The translations under genes were made by a program, and so were the position numbers. Positions 40,146 to 50,348 of a DNA stretch of 64,000 nt are shown piece after piece; positions within the stretch are counted from its first letter, which is position 1, and every line of letters starts with the position of its first letter. This DNA comes from Pollutimonas sp036675275 (GTDB taxonomy: Bacteria; Pseudomonadota; Gammaproteobacteria; Burkholderiales; Burkholderiaceae_B), in NCBI GenBank assembly GCA_036675275.1, contig JAKFFG010000008.1, positions 186,001-250,000 on the forward strand, in the 5' to 3' direction. The notes under the pieces were generated by a model. It saw nothing but the letters and a program-made list of their open reading frames with translations. It was not told the DNA's origin and did not search any database.

Positions 40146-43100
40146 GTGAAACAATTTTATACCCGGCAGGGCGAGCAGCATCGCGCGAAACGCGAATTTT
40201 CCATCAACAGTTTGCCTGCCGGTCTGCTGCAAAGCGTCGGTTTTGTCGCGTGCTTCGCGTCCATTGGCGCGATCATGGCGGCGCCTGCGCGGGCTGACGA
40301 GAGCGTTTACATTGTTAACCGGGGCGTCGACGGCCGCGATGGTGAAATGGGTATCACATCGCCCTCTGCAACCCCAGGTGAGGACGCGAAGTCTTCGGTC
40401 TGGACTCAGCGGGGAGCAATCCTTGGCGCAGGATCGTCGGCCCTTGAGATTGGTTCTGTCGGGGGGGCGGGCGGCTCCGACTATTCCAAGCGCTTATTTC
40501 ATAATTTGCCGGGAGAGCGCGGCGGCAGCGGTGGCCGGGTAACGCTTACCGTAGCGCCATCCGCCGAGGTTTCGGGAACGCTCTCTTCGACGTTGGACAA
40601 ACCGCTGATCCATGTTTATTCAATAGGCGGCACGGGCGGGGTGGGATACACGTCATGGTTCGAGAGCGGGGGCGGCATCGCTCGCGGCGGCGATGGCGGG
40701 GCGGTTACCGTGAACATTGCTTCGCGGGTCACCGCCGTAAGCGAGTCGGCTGCGCGCACGCGGGCCCTGCCTGCTATCAAGGTGGTTTCCCAGGGCGGCG
40801 CGGCTGGCATCGGCAAGAACGGCGCGCAGTCTTCCGACGGCACCTATGAAGGCCGGGTCGACACTGACCGCGGTGGTTCCGGCGGACAGGTTACCGCAAC
40901 CTTTGAAAAAAGCGCACACGTCAGCGTGACCGGGGCGCTGGCCCCGGCGGTATCCGTCAGCTCTCTGGGCGGAAACGGGGGGCGCGCCACCAACAGCGGC
41001 GGTTATCCGTCAAACAGTGGGGACGGTGGAAATATAAGCTTCACGAACCGGGGAACGATCACGTCCAACGGAAGCACATCGGCCGCGGTCATTCTGCAAA
41101 GCGCGGGCGGCGCTGGCGGCAACGGCGCCAGTGGCGCCTTCACTTCCGGCACGCCGGGCGGCCAGGGCGGCGCCGGCGGCGTCGTCAAGGCGCTCAATGG
41201 CGGCTCGATCGCCACGCGGGGCGACTACAGCTTCGGCGTCATGGCGCAGTCAGTGGGCGGCGTAGGAGGAAGCGGCGGTGGCGCCGCCTTCGTGTCCGGC
41301 GGGGATGGCGGCGGCGCAGGCCTTGGGCAGCTGGTTTCAGTGACCAACCACGGAACTATAACGACCACGGGTGTCGGCGCAACGGCGATCATGGCGCAAA
41401 GCATAGGCGGCGGCAGCGCCCTGGATGCATTCCACGCCACCCATCCGGCCATCAGCCAAGGCGGTGGTTCGGGCGGCGGCAGCGGCATCCTGCCTTTCAC
41501 CAGCGGCGGCTCGGGCGGCCTGGGCGGTGTCGGCGGCAATGTGATGGCCGAGCATCGCGGAACGATCAGCACGGCGGGCGATTCCGCCTATGGCGTCCTG
41601 CTGCAAAGTATCGGTGGCGGCGGGGGCACGGGCGGCGCGGCGTCAAGCTCCACGGCATTTCTGGCGGTGGCGCTCGGAGGAGCGGGCGGCGGCGGTGGAA
41701 ACGGCGGCAACGTAAGCTTCGACAGCGTTCAGGGCCGCATCGAAACCGGGGGCAGGTACGCGACGGCGGTGCTGGCTCAGTCGGTGGGCGGCGGCGGGGG
41801 AGCGGGTGGCTACGCCACCTCCAAATCTGTCAGCCCCGGCCTGTCCGCCTCATCCGCCACGGGCGGGTCAGGCGGCAAGGGCGGCAAGGGCGGCCAGGCC
41901 AAGATCACCAACAACTCCGCAATCCGTACCTCTGGCGAAGCCGCCATCGGGCTGCAGGCCTCCAGCATAGGCGGGGGCGGCGGCACGGGCGGCGGCGCCG
42001 GGGCGTTTGCCGTGGCCTTGCCCGCCGTGACACCTTCAGGCCAGCCATTGCCGTCCATCACCCTGACCAACGCCATTGGCGGTTCCGGAGGCGACGGCGG
42101 CCAGGGCACGGCCGCGAATATTGACAACATAAACGCTGGCATCGAAACGCTTGGCGTCGGCGCCACCGGCATTCTGGCGCAGAGCATAGGCGGAGGCGGC
42201 GGCAACGCGGGCAATGCGTTCGCCTATGGCCTGGCCATTGCCGCCCCGGGCGCCACGGCGTTCAACGTGAGCAACACGGTCGGGGGCAGCGGAGGCGGCG
42301 GCGGCTCGAGCGAATACGCCAAGGTTTACAACGACGGCAGTGTTCGCACCCATGGCGATGGTGCCATCGGCGTCCACGTCCAAAGTATTGGAGGCGGCGG
42401 CGGCAACGCGGGATCCGCTTCCGCATCGGCGGACGCCCTGAGCTTATATAGAACGGTCGCGCTGGGGCAGACCATAGGCGGCACCAACAGCAAGGGCGGG
42501 GGCAAAGGCGGCACGGCCCGTATCGAGAACCGTGGCCTGGTCGAGACGCGGGGCACGGGCGCCACAGGCGTCCTGCTGCAAAGCATAGGCGGTGGCGGGG
42601 GCAACGGCGGCGCGGTCAACGCTTCTGCGTCGTCCGGGCTGTCCTTCGACAAGACGTTGAACAGCCTTGTCCAGAAGCTGCCCCTGGCCGACTCGGTAAC
42701 CGTTGTCAACGCTATTGGCGGTAACGGTGGCAATGGCGGCGATGGCGGCGCCATAAATGCTGTTCTGTCGTCCTGGAGCTTGATACGCACCCGCGGCGCT
42801 CAGGCCGACGGCCTGCTTGCGCAAAGCATAGGCGGCGGTGGCGGCATAGAAGGCGGCGGTTCGGCCGTGGCCGAGGGCACGCTGTCGGTCAACTTGTCGT
42901 TCGGCGGCAGGGGCGGGGCCGGTGGCTCTGGCGGAAAGATCGATATCTCCAACGTCGGTGTGATCGAAACCTATGGCGACTCGTCCCATGCAATGTTCGC
43001 CCAATCCATAGGCGGTGGCGGGGGCAACGGCGGCAACCTGACGGCGGCTCCCGATGACACGCCGGATACGGTCGGCGAGCTCTGGGCCACATTGAAGAAT

Positions 43101-46100
43101 GCGGTCGGCGTTGAGGCCTATCAGAAATGGGCGGCCGACAAGAACAATGCCGAAACGAAAGAAAACCTCGATGCGCTCATCAAGGATGTTCAGGATACCG
43201 ATGCCTACAAGTCGCTTGCCGATGCGTTCAAGAAGTCCGAGTTCTACAAAGAAATGCAGTCTTCCGGAAAACAGGTAACCGACTATCTGGACAAGCAGGC
43301 CAAGGGTTCGGTGAAGCGCCCCGATGTGTCGCTGACGCTTTCCATGGGCGGCGACGGCGGAACAGGCAACCGGGGCGGCATCGTCAACCTTACGCACCAG
43401 GGCTCCATCCTGACCGCCGGGCACCTTTCTCACGGAATCCTGGCGCAGTCGATCGGGGGCGGCGGCGGCCAGGGCGGCGTCGCCTACTCGTCGGGCACCA
43501 ACAAGACCAACCTTGGCGCCACCCTGGGCGGTAAAGGCGGCGCAGGGAACGTCGGCGGAGACGTCAACGTCAGCAACCTGGGCACGATCCAGACCTATGG
43601 CCAAGCGTCTTATGGCCTGCTTGCCCAATCGATCGGTGGCGGTGGCGGCAACGGTGTCGGCGCTCTCAGCAGCGACAACAAGAATCTCGTCCTGAACTTC
43701 ACCGCCGGCGGCGCAGGGGGCACGGGCGCCCACGGCGGAGGCGTGTCGGTAATCAATCACGGCACAACCCATACGCGTGGAGACGAGGCGCACGCAGTCG
43801 TGGCGCAGAGCGTCGGCGGCGGCGGAGGCTCCTTCATGATGACCTCGCCGGAAAGCAAGACCGATGCCGCGCCCGGCGTCGATGAGCAGGCGGCTTCGGC
43901 CGGCACGATCAAAGAGCTGCTGAAGGCCGTCGGCATTGAACAAGTTGCGGCCGCCTCGAGCGACTCGGCCGGCAAGAAGCCGTCCTCGAAATCCGGCAGC
44001 TTTACACTCGGCGGCTCGGGCGGGGTTTCGGGGTCGGGCGGAACGGTAGGGGTTCTCCACGGCGGCCGGATCACGACGTCCGGCGTTGCCGCATTCGGCA
44101 TTCTTGCGCAATCCATAGGTGGAGGAGGCGGTATTTCCAACGCCGCGGGCAGCCCGGGCGGGGTCAAGTATGCGGCATCCTATGGCGGCAAGGGCGGGTC
44201 CGCCGGCAATGGCGGAACTGTCCGCGTTCATTTCAATGATGGCGCGTCGATCAACACATCCGGCGACAATTCAACAGCGGTATTCGCCCAGTCGATCGGG
44301 GGCGGCGGCGGTTACGGAGGCGCTTCGGTGCTGCAGGGCTGGACGCTTCCGGTGTTTGGCGGCAGCGGAGGCTCCAGCGGCGACGGCGGCTACATCGAAA
44401 TCCGCAGCCTGGAAGGCAGCTCTTCCATCAAGACGGCGGGGGCCAGGGCGCATGGCATCTTCGCCCAGTCGCTGGGCGGTGGCGGCGGCACGGTCAGCGA
44501 TGCGCTGAAGACCGACGACACGGCACGCGCCGCGCTCGAGAAAACAGCCTCAGCGCTTGCCGGCATCATCAGCAAGAACGGCGGCTCGGGTACGGTCCTT
44601 GACAACATAGACAAGGTGCCGGGAGATCTTCAGGGCATCGTCAGGCTGTTCGGCAATGACAAGGATACAGTCGACAGCGCCCTTACCGCGCTCAAGAACA
44701 GCCTGAACAAGCGCGGCGCCTCACAAGGAACGGGCGGCGAAATCTGGGTCAGGCTGAATGGCGACATCCAGACGACGGGCGCCGGCTCGCATGGCATTTT
44801 CGCCCAAAGCGGCTTCCAGCAAAGCAACGGCATGCTCGATTCCGGTCGTGCCGGCGGCAATATCACCGTTGACTATTCCGGCACGCTTCAGGGCGGCGCG
44901 GGCGATGGCGCGGCCATTGTCGTAGACGGCGGCAAGAATAATACGATCATCATTGACGCAGGTTCGCACGTCAGCGCAGTTTCCGGCAAGGGCTTGATCT
45001 CGACGTTCGGCCAGGAGAGCGTGCGCAACTATGGCACCCTGGCGGGCGACATCAACCTGGCCCATGGCGATACGAAGGAATGGAACGAGGTCAGAAACGA
45101 AGTCGGAGGCACCTACATCAGCGGCGGCAGCGGCACGTTGAACATCAGCAATGGAGCGGGCTGGTTCTACAACGCCGGAACCTTCGACATAGGCGGAGTC
45201 GATGCGATAGCAAGCGCCACGGTCAACAAGGTCGACGTCCATCTTGGCGGCGCATTGCGCGCCGACGTCACCAGCGTCGCTGCAGAAGGCGAGCCCAATG
45301 CCGACCTTCTTAAGGCGTCCAGAATCATGGTGGATGGGGTCGCGATCAGGCCGTACGCTGTCGAGGGCTTGCTGCCTGGAAGCTTCACTGTGGTGTCCGC
45401 CGTGTCTTTGCAAACGAATCGGTCGGCTACGGCAGGAGTCAGCCCCGCAAGCCCCATTTCCTGGTCGACGTCGCAAAGCGGCGGCAGCATCGCAATTTCT
45501 CCGTCGGCGGATTTCGTCGGGAAAGCGGAAGGAGATCTCACGGACACAAAGCGCTCGCTGCTTGGCAGCCTGCAGCAGGCCTGGAATACCAGCAATGCCA
45601 GCATGTCGGGCGTTTTCGCGGACATGGCCAATATCGATACGGCGCAGAAGTACACTACGGCGATCAACAGCCTGACGCTCACCGACGACCTGGGCCAGTC
45701 AGCCGCAGGCCAGACGTTGACAGGTCGCCAATCGCTTAACGCCGCGTTGAGTTGTCCAGTATTCGACGGCGCCGGCATCACCCTGCGCGAAACTCAATGC
45801 GTATGGTCGCGCATCATCGGTTCGCGCACGGCCTACAGCAGCGGTACGGCAAGCGACGGCTTTTCGCAGGACGGCCTGAGCTACCGCATGGGCGGGCAGT
45901 GGGAGATCCGCCCCAACTGGTTCTTCGGCACCACGGCAGCCTACAACACCAGCTCCATGCATACCAGCGACCACCTGACGTCGATCCGCGGGAAAAGCGG
46001 CGACGTATCGGTTTCGTTGAAGCACCAGTCTGGTCCATGGCTGCTGGCGGGTGCCCTGCATGCCGGGTATGGAAGCTATGACTCCAGTTCCCTGTTCGTC

Positions 46101-46622
46101 ATCGGCGACGACTTATGGAGCGCTGACAATACCAACGAAGTATGGACTGCCGGCCTGAGGCTGCGGGCGGCATACGAGCTCGAGGCAGGAAATTGGTACC
46201 TGCGTCCCTATGCCGACCTGGATGTTCTGCATACCTACATGCCGGGCTATATGCTGACCGGCGACGGCGCGACGTTCGAGGCCAGTTCCATGAGGGAATG
46301 GAGCGTCGCGGTTGCGCCGACCGTAGAGGCGGGAACCCGCATCGACCTGGGCCGGCACGGATGGCTTCGTCCCTATGTGTCGGCAGGGGCCACGTTCATC
46401 AACAACAAGGGCCTGAACAGCCGGGTGTCTTTCTCTGATGGCGAGAGGCCGGGCATCATGTTCACCTCGACCTCTTCGTTGCCCCATCGGCTGTTCAATC
46501 TGGGCGCCGGCGTCCAGCTTTTTGCGGAAGACAAGTACGAGCTGCGTGCGGAATACAAGGCTCAGCTGGCGAAGGATTTCCGGAACCAGGAGGTCAGCCT
46601 TCGCATGGCCATTCCATTCTGA
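40146..46622 (+). CDS. Giant glycine-rich autotransporter (type Va secretion)
   Basis: 2,158 residues. GTG start; extended signal peptide (FSINSLPAGLLQSVGFVACF to APARA, cleavage near residue 50). The passenger carries about 15 to 17 repeats centred on QSIGGGGGNGG, separated by units rich in VxVxNxGxIxTxG, consistent with a long beta-helix. Three charged, helix-prone, glycine-poor inserts interrupt it near residues 965-1060, 1225-1280 and 1450-1525. The last 275 or so residues form the outer-membrane beta-barrel, ending SLRMAIPF with the terminal Phe expected for outer-membrane insertion. No protease or lipase motif seen. Probably an adhesin or aggregation factor. The DNA is GC-rich and repetitive, so length may vary between strains. 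Confidence 0.92.
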   Translation: MKQFYTRQGEQHRAKREFSINSLPAGLLQSVGFVACFASIGAIMAAPARADESVYIVNRGVDGRDGEMGITSPSATPGEDAKSSVWTQRGAILGAGSSALEIGSVGGAGGSDYSKRLFHNLPGERGGSGGRVTLTVAPSAEVSGTLSSTLDKPLIHVYSIGGTGGVGYTSWFESGGGIARGGDGGAVTVNIASRVTAVSESAARTRALPAIKVVSQGGAAGIGKNGAQSSDGTYEGRVDTDRGGSGGQVTATFEKSAHVSVTGALAPAVSVSSLGGNGGRATNSGGYPSNSGDGGNISFTNRGTITSNGSTSAAVILQSAGGAGGNGASGAFTSGTPGGQGGAGGVVKALNGGSIATRGDYSFGVMAQSVGGVGGSGGGAAFVSGGDGGGAGLGQLVSVTNHGTITTTGVGATAIMAQSIGGGSALDAFHATHPAISQGGGSGGGSGILPFTSGGSGGLGGVGGNVMAEHRGTISTAGDSAYGVLLQSIGGGGGTGGAASSSTAFLAVALGGAGGGGGNGGNVSFDSVQGRIETGGRYATAVLAQSVGGGGGAGGYATSKSVSPGLSASSATGGSGGKGGKGGQAKITNNSAIRTSGEAAIGLQASSIGGGGGTGGGAGAFAVALPAVTPSGQPLPSITLTNAIGGSGGDGGQGTAANIDNINAGIETLGVGATGILAQSIGGGGGNAGNAFAYGLAIAAPGATAFNVSNTVGGSGGGGGSSEYAKVYNDGSVRTHGDGAIGVHVQSIGGGGGNAGSASASADALSLYRTVALGQTIGGTNSKGGGKGGTARIENRGLVETRGTGATGVLLQSIGGGGGNGGAVNASASSGLSFDKTLNSLVQKLPLADSVTVVNAIGGNGGNGGDGGAINAVLSSWSLIRTRGAQADGLLAQSIGGGGGIEGGGSAVAEGTLSVNLSFGGRGGAGGSGGKIDISNVGVIETYGDSSHAMFAQSIGGGGGNGGNLTAAPDDTPDTVGELWATLKNAVGVEAYQKWAADKNNAETKENLDALIKDVQDTDAYKSLADAFKKSEFYKEMQSSGKQVTDYLDKQAKGSVKRPDVSLTLSMGGDGGTGNRGGIVNLTHQGSILTAGHLSHGILAQSIGGGGGQGGVAYSSGTNKTNLGATLGGKGGAGNVGGDVNVSNLGTIQTYGQASYGLLAQSIGGGGGNGVGALSSDNKNLVLNFTAGGAGGTGAHGGGVSVINHGTTHTRGDEAHAVVAQSVGGGGGSFMMTSPESKTDAAPGVDEQAASAGTIKELLKAVGIEQVAAASSDSAGKKPSSKSGSFTLGGSGGVSGSGGTVGVLHGGRITTSGVAAFGILAQSIGGGGGISNAAGSPGGVKYAASYGGKGGSAGNGGTVRVHFNDGASINTSGDNSTAVFAQSIGGGGGYGGASVLQGWTLPVFGGSGGSSGDGGYIEIRSLEGSSSIKTAGARAHGIFAQSLGGGGGTVSDALKTDDTARAALEKTASALAGIISKNGGSGTVLDNIDKVPGDLQGIVRLFGNDKDTVDSALTALKNSLNKRGASQGTGGEIWVRLNGDIQTTGAGSHGIFAQSGFQQSNGMLDSGRAGGNITVDYSGTLQGGAGDGAAIVVDGGKNNTIIIDAGSHVSAVSGKGLISTFGQESVRNYGTLAGDINLAHGDTKEWNEVRNEVGGTYISGGSGTLNISNGAGWFYNAGTFDIGGVDAIASATVNKVDVHLGGALRADVTSVAAEGEPNADLLKASRIMVDGVAIRPYAVEGLLPGSFTVVSAVSLQTNRSATAGVSPASPISWSTSQSGGSIAISPSADFVGKAEGDLTDTKRSLLGSLQQAWNTSNASMSGVFADMANIDTAQKYTTAINSLTLTDDLGQSAAGQTLTGRQSLNAALSCPVFDGAGITLRETQCVWSRIIGSRTAYSSGTASDGFSQDGLSYRMGGQWEIRPNWFFGTTAAYNTSSMHTSDHLTSIRGKSGDVSVSLKHQSGPWLLAGALHAGYGSYDSSSLFVIGDDLWSADNTNEVWTAGLRLRAAYELEAGNWYLRPYADLDVLHTYMPGYMLTGDGATFEASSMREWSVAVAPTVEAGTRIDLGRHGWLRPYVSAGATFINNKGLNSRVSFSDGERPGIMFTSTSSLPHRLFNLGAGVQLFAEDKYELRAEYKAQLAKDFRNQEVSLRMAIPF

Positions 46623-46639
46623 CGACCGCAAGAATGTAG

Positions 46640-47692
46640 TCAGGCGCGCTCCGGCGCCGCCGTACTACCCCGGTAAACCACTTCAATCGGAAAGGACTGG
46701 AACGCTTCATAGTCCTTCCCTTCGAGCCTGGCCATCAGTTGCTCTGCGGCGGCGTGGCCAATTTCAATGATGGGTGTGCGAACACTGGTCAGGCCCGGCG
46801 TCTGGGTGGCGCCCAGATCGGTATTGTCGATACCGGTGATAGAGATGTCTTGAGGAATGCGTAGTCCGGATTTGCGGCAGGCAACCATCCCGCCGACCGC
46901 AAAGATGTCATTGGTGGCCACCACGGCCGTCGGACGGTCGGGCAGGGAAATCAGCCTCATCATGCCTTCTTCGGCAGTGTTCAAGTGGATGGGCGCGTAT
47001 TGCACATGGCGCGGATCCAGCGCCAGCCCCGCGTCGGCCAGCGCAGCCCGCATGCCTTCTCCACGCGCCATGCCGCGATCATTACCTTGCAGCGGGGCGC
47101 TGAGCAAGCCGATGCGCCGATGCCCCAGCTCAATCAAATGGCGGGTAACCTGATAGGCCGCGGCATGGTTGTCGAAGCCTACGCTGGGATGCCGTCGCAG
47201 GGGGTCCACGCCCCAGGTCAGCACGTAGGGCCGTCCGTAATCGTCCAGCAGGGAAAACAGGGCGGGATGGTGATCCAGGCCCACGAATACAAAGGCGTCC
47301 ACGCCATGCTGAACCAACTGCGAGGTTACCCGCAATTCGGCGTCCAGATCGTAATGGTGCTCGGCAAGCACAAGAGAATAGCCGCGCGCGCTTACGCGTT
47401 GGTGCACGGCGCTGGTGGTGCGCGCGTACAAGGCATATTCGACGGAAGGCACGACGGCGCCGATCATGCGTGTGCGCTGGCTGCGTAAAGACCGCGCGCC
47501 TCCGTGAGGAACATAGCGCAGCTTGGCGGCCGCCGCGCGTACGCGCGCCAGGGTCTCGGGGTCGACCGCATCCGGGTTGTTCAAGGCCCTGGACACGGTG
47601 GCGGTAGACACGCCCGCCAGTTGCGCGACGTCTTTGGAGCTGGATCGCGATCGTGGCGGGGCGGCGCGTTCAGAGTTGGGAGGCTTAGGCAT
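46640..47692 (-). CDS. LacI-family transcriptional regulator
   Basis: 350 residues. A basic N-terminal leader precedes the LacI helix-turn-helix KDVAQLAGVSTATVSRALNNPDAV (about 20-43) and the hinge YVPHGGARSLRSQRTRMIG. A periplasmic-binding-protein fold follows (GYSLVLAEHHYD, GHRRIGLLSAPLQG, AVVATNDIFAVGGM, DISITGIDN). Divergent from the ABC transporter/sulfatase operon; a perfect 16-base dyad and an imperfect copy lie between. It most likely represses that operon until its substrate, or a product, is present. Confidence 0.93.
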   Translation of the reverse strand: MPKPPNSERAAPPRSRSSSKDVAQLAGVSTATVSRALNNPDAVDPETLARVRAAAAKLRYVPHGGARSLRSQRTRMIGAVVPSVEYALYARTTSAVHQRVSARGYSLVLAEHHYDLDAELRVTSQLVQHGVDAFVFVGLDHHPALFSLLDDYGRPYVLTWGVDPLRRHPSVGFDNHAAAYQVTRHLIELGHRRIGLLSAPLQGNDRGMARGEGMRAALADAGLALDPRHVQYAPIHLNTAEEGMMRLISLPDRPTAVVATNDIFAVGGMVACRKSGLRIPQDISITGIDNTDLGATQTPGLTSVRTPIIEIGHAAAEQLMARLEGKDYEAFQSFPIEVVYRGSTAAPERA

Positions 47693-47716
47693 TAAGGTCA
47701 GTATAAAACGATATCC

Positions 47717-47730
47717 TGAAAACGATTACA
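47717..47730. promoter_or_regulatory. Secondary LacI-type operator
   Basis: TGAAAACGATTACA matches the core of the perfect dyad at 47815-47830 at 12 of 14 positions and keeps the central CG. It lies 25 bases upstream of the lacI start, suited to autoregulation or looping. Confidence 0.6.
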
Positions 47731-47814
47731 AACGGTAAAGACGCTGATAGAAATCCGGGTATACACCTATAAATGATCATTGTTTAACTTAGATCAAGCT
47801 GATAAATTACCATC

Positions 47815-47830
47815 ATGTAAACGTTTACAT
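47815..47830. promoter_or_regulatory. Primary LacI-type operator
   Basis: ATGTAAACGTTTACAT, a perfect 16-base palindrome with central CG, the classic form of LacI/GalR-family operators. It lies 136 bases upstream of the first gene of the transporter/sulfatase operon, in an AT-rich region. Confidence 0.85.
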
Positions 47831-47965
47831 CAAGTTTTCCCGGAATTCGACAATGGCTGCATTCTTCCGGGAGCCGGTACAGATCGTTGAGCGTACCGTC
47901 AGGTCAGCCTCCGAAGAGAGGAAGGAAACCAAGCCGCCGGGGCGGCACTCATGTCAGGAGACATT

Positions 47966-49396
47966 ATGAATAAAACGTCAAGCTATACCCACAAGGGCGG
48001 CAAAGTTGATTCGGCTTCCCGGCGCAGAGTGCTCAAGCAAGCGGCCTCGGCCAGCGCATTGGCCATGGTCGGGCCCGGCTTTTTGTCACGGGCCTATGCG
48101 CAAGCCGCCGGCGACCTGGGCCCTTATCAGTCCGCCAAGATAAACTGGCGGCAGGTGGAAGGCCAGCAAATCACGGTGGCCGTCATTCCCGCCAGCTATT
48201 TCGAAAATCTCATCTCGCTGGTGCCCCAGTTTGAGCAGTTGACGGGCATAAAAGTGCGCATGGAAAAAGTGCCGCCAGGCCAGATCCGGCAGAAGGCCAT
48301 GCTGGACTTGTCTTCAGGCACCGGAACCTACGCCACCCACGCCGCCGACCCCATGTACTACCCGCTGTACGTCGCCAACAAATGGGTCGATCCATTGGAT
48401 ACCTATTTGGCCGACCCGGCGCTTACCGACGCGGCCTGGTACGACTACAACGATATCCTGCAGGCTTGGCGCGAGGCGGATTCCGTGGACGGCAAGCTTT
48501 ATGGCGTACCGTATGACGGCGAGGTGACCGTGCAGGTCTATCGCAAGGATCTTTACGACGCCAAGGGCCTGAAGGCTGCCGACACGTTCGAACAGTTGCT
48601 GTCCAACGCCGAAGCCCTGAACGACCCGGACAACAGGCAGTACGGCCTGGCCTTGCGCGGCTTCGCGGGGGCCGGGCAAAACATGTATATCTACCCGTCC
48701 ATTTTCCGCAGTTTCGGCGGCCAGTGGTTCAAGGGCGACAAGGTCGTTGTCAATTCCCCCGAGGCCATCAAAGCGCTCGAATGGTATGTGAATGCACTGA
48801 CCAAGTATGCGCCGGCGGCCGTGCGCAACTGGAACTGGCCCGACATTGCCGACGCATTTTCGCAGGGCACGGTGGCATGCTATATCGATGCGCATTCGTC
48901 GGCTGCCGTCATCACCAACCCGCAGAAGTCCCGCGTTGTCGGCAAGGTCGCCTATGCGCGCTGGCCCAAAGGGCCCGACGGCAAGCGTGTAACCTCCATC
49001 TGGAACTGGGGTTTCCCCATCAATGCGGCGCTCAAGGACGATGCCAAGAAAGCGACGTGGTTGTTCATTGCGTGGGCCACATCGGCCGAAACGCAGGCTC
49101 GCACGTCCTGGAAGTCCGGCAGCGCCACGCCGCGTTCCGGCCTGAACCGCACTTCTTTATGGAAGGCGCCGGAGTTTGCCGAAGCGATGAAGGGGGCGGG
49201 GGAAAACTTCATTCCCGCAGCACTCGAGTCGCTGGAACATGATACCGATGTGGAATGGCGCCCCCGCGTTCCGCAGTGGCCGGCCATCGGCGACACCATG
49301 GCCGTGGCCATCCAGGCCGCACTGGTGGGCGAGCGCAGTCCCAAGGATGCGCTGGACCAGGCTCAGGCCCGTATCGACCAGATCATGAAGGCATGA
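47966..49396 (+). CDS. ABC transporter sugar-type substrate-binding protein, Tat-exported
   Basis: 476 residues from the ATG at 47966 (CAGGAGA upstream). SRRRVLKQAASASALAMV is a twin-arginine signal, with cleavage near AYAQA. The remainder is a family 1 (MalE/UgpB-like) binding protein: EQLTGIKVRMEKVPPGQ, VDGKLYGVPYDGEVTVQVYRKDLYD, AFSQGTVACYIDAHSSAAVI. First gene of an operon with two permeases, an ATPase, a sulfatase and its maturase. The ligand is therefore probably a sulfated small molecule. Confidence 0.9.
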   Translation: MNKTSSYTHKGGKVDSASRRRVLKQAASASALAMVGPGFLSRAYAQAAGDLGPYQSAKINWRQVEGQQITVAVIPASYFENLISLVPQFEQLTGIKVRMEKVPPGQIRQKAMLDLSSGTGTYATHAADPMYYPLYVANKWVDPLDTYLADPALTDAAWYDYNDILQAWREADSVDGKLYGVPYDGEVTVQVYRKDLYDAKGLKAADTFEQLLSNAEALNDPDNRQYGLALRGFAGAGQNMYIYPSIFRSFGGQWFKGDKVVVNSPEAIKALEWYVNALTKYAPAAVRNWNWPDIADAFSQGTVACYIDAHSSAAVITNPQKSRVVGKVAYARWPKGPDGKRVTSIWNWGFPINAALKDDAKKATWLFIAWATSAETQARTSWKSGSATPRSGLNRTSLWKAPEFAEAMKGAGENFIPAALESLEHDTDVEWRPRVPQWPAIGDTMAVAIQAALVGERSPKDALDQAQARIDQIMKA

Positions 49397-49403
49397 CCGG
49401 CTC

Positions 49404-50348
49404 ATGAGTGTTTCCGCATCAATGTCCGACAACCACTCCGCGGGTAAGGCAAAAGGCGGCGCAAAGGCCGTCGGCCGCTCGCTGGCCAGCCAGGAGCGCC
49501 GCTTCGCGCTGGCCTTGCTTGCACCGGCGCTTCTCGTGCTGCTTTGCGCCACCACCATCCCTTTGGTGTACTTGGGGTGGAGCAGCCTGCAGCGCCTGGA
49601 TCTGGCCATGCCGTATTTATCCGGCTTCACCGGCCTGGACAATTACATTCACATGGGCCAGGATCCACGGTTCTGGAATTCGCTGCTGCTTACCGTGATC
49701 TACACGGCATCCACCGTATTCCTGCAGGTGACGCTAGGGCTGGCGCTGGCCTTGCTGGTCTTACAGATTCCCAAAGGCCAGGGCCTGCTGCGCGTGGCGG
49801 CGATTCTGCCTATTGTGTTGGCGCCTGTGGTGGTCGGTCTGTTCTGGCGTACGCTGGTGCTGGCGCCCGATGTCGGACTGGTGGATCTGGTGACGCGCTG
49901 GCTGGGGCTGGGCAGCTACAACTGGCTGGGCGACCCGCAGCTGGCGCTGATATCTGTCATTGCCATACATACGTGGCAATGGACGCCTTTCGCGTTCCTG
50001 GTGCTGCTGGCCACACTTTCCACGCTCCCTCCAGACATCTACGAGGCGTCGCGCCTTGATCGCGCCGGGGCCTGGCAACGCTTTTATTACATTACCCTGC
50101 CACTTATTCGTCCGGCCCTGGTCATGGTGATGATCCTGCGGATGGTGACGGCGCTTTCGGCTTTCGCGGCCATCTTCGCGGCTACCGGCGGCGGGCCCGG
50201 TTCATCGACCGAAATCCTGAATCTGTATGCTTATCGCACGTCGTTCTCGGAATTGAACATCGGCTACGGATCATCGCTGGCTGTCGTCCTGCTGGTCCTC
50301 ACTCTCATCATTGCATGGATCATATTCCGTTTGAGGAGGCCCGAATGA
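49404..50348 (+). CDS. ABC transporter permease (MalF/UgpA type)
   Basis: 314 residues, six hydrophobic helices. The cytoplasmic EAA loop is PPDIYEASRLDRAGAWQRFYYITLPLIRP near residues 211-239. The cytoplasmic N-terminus SNHSAGKAKGGAKAVGRSL-like leader is polar. Seven bases after the binding-protein stop; its own stop overlaps the next start (ATGA). Pairs with the second permease to form the channel. Confidence 0.93.
   Translation: MSVSASMSDNHSAGKAKGGAKAVGRSLASQERRFALALLAPALLVLLCATTIPLVYLGWSSLQRLDLAMPYLSGFTGLDNYIHMGQDPRFWNSLLLTVIYTASTVFLQVTLGLALALLVLQIPKGQGLLRVAAILPIVLAPVVVGLFWRTLVLAPDVGLVDLVTRWLGLGSYNWLGDPQLALISVIAIHTWQWTPFAFLVLLATLSTLPPDIYEASRLDRAGAWQRFYYITLPLIRPALVMVMILRMVTALSAFAAIFAATGGGPGSSTEILNLYAYRTSFSELNIGYGSSLAVVLLVLTLIIAWIIFRLRRPE

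Noticed and set aside
42444..44231. Open frame of 595 codons on the minus strand inside the autotransporter gene
   Set aside because: It mirrors the glycine-rich repeat (GGC/GCC codons read as Ala/Arg/Pro on the other strand), has no recognisable domain or ribosome-binding site, and opposes a clearly coding gene.
40146..46622. Glycine-rich repeats as a CRISPR array or DNA tandem repeat element
   Set aside because: The repeats are in frame, vary at synonymous and spacer positions, and belong to one continuous protein with signal peptide and beta-barrel.
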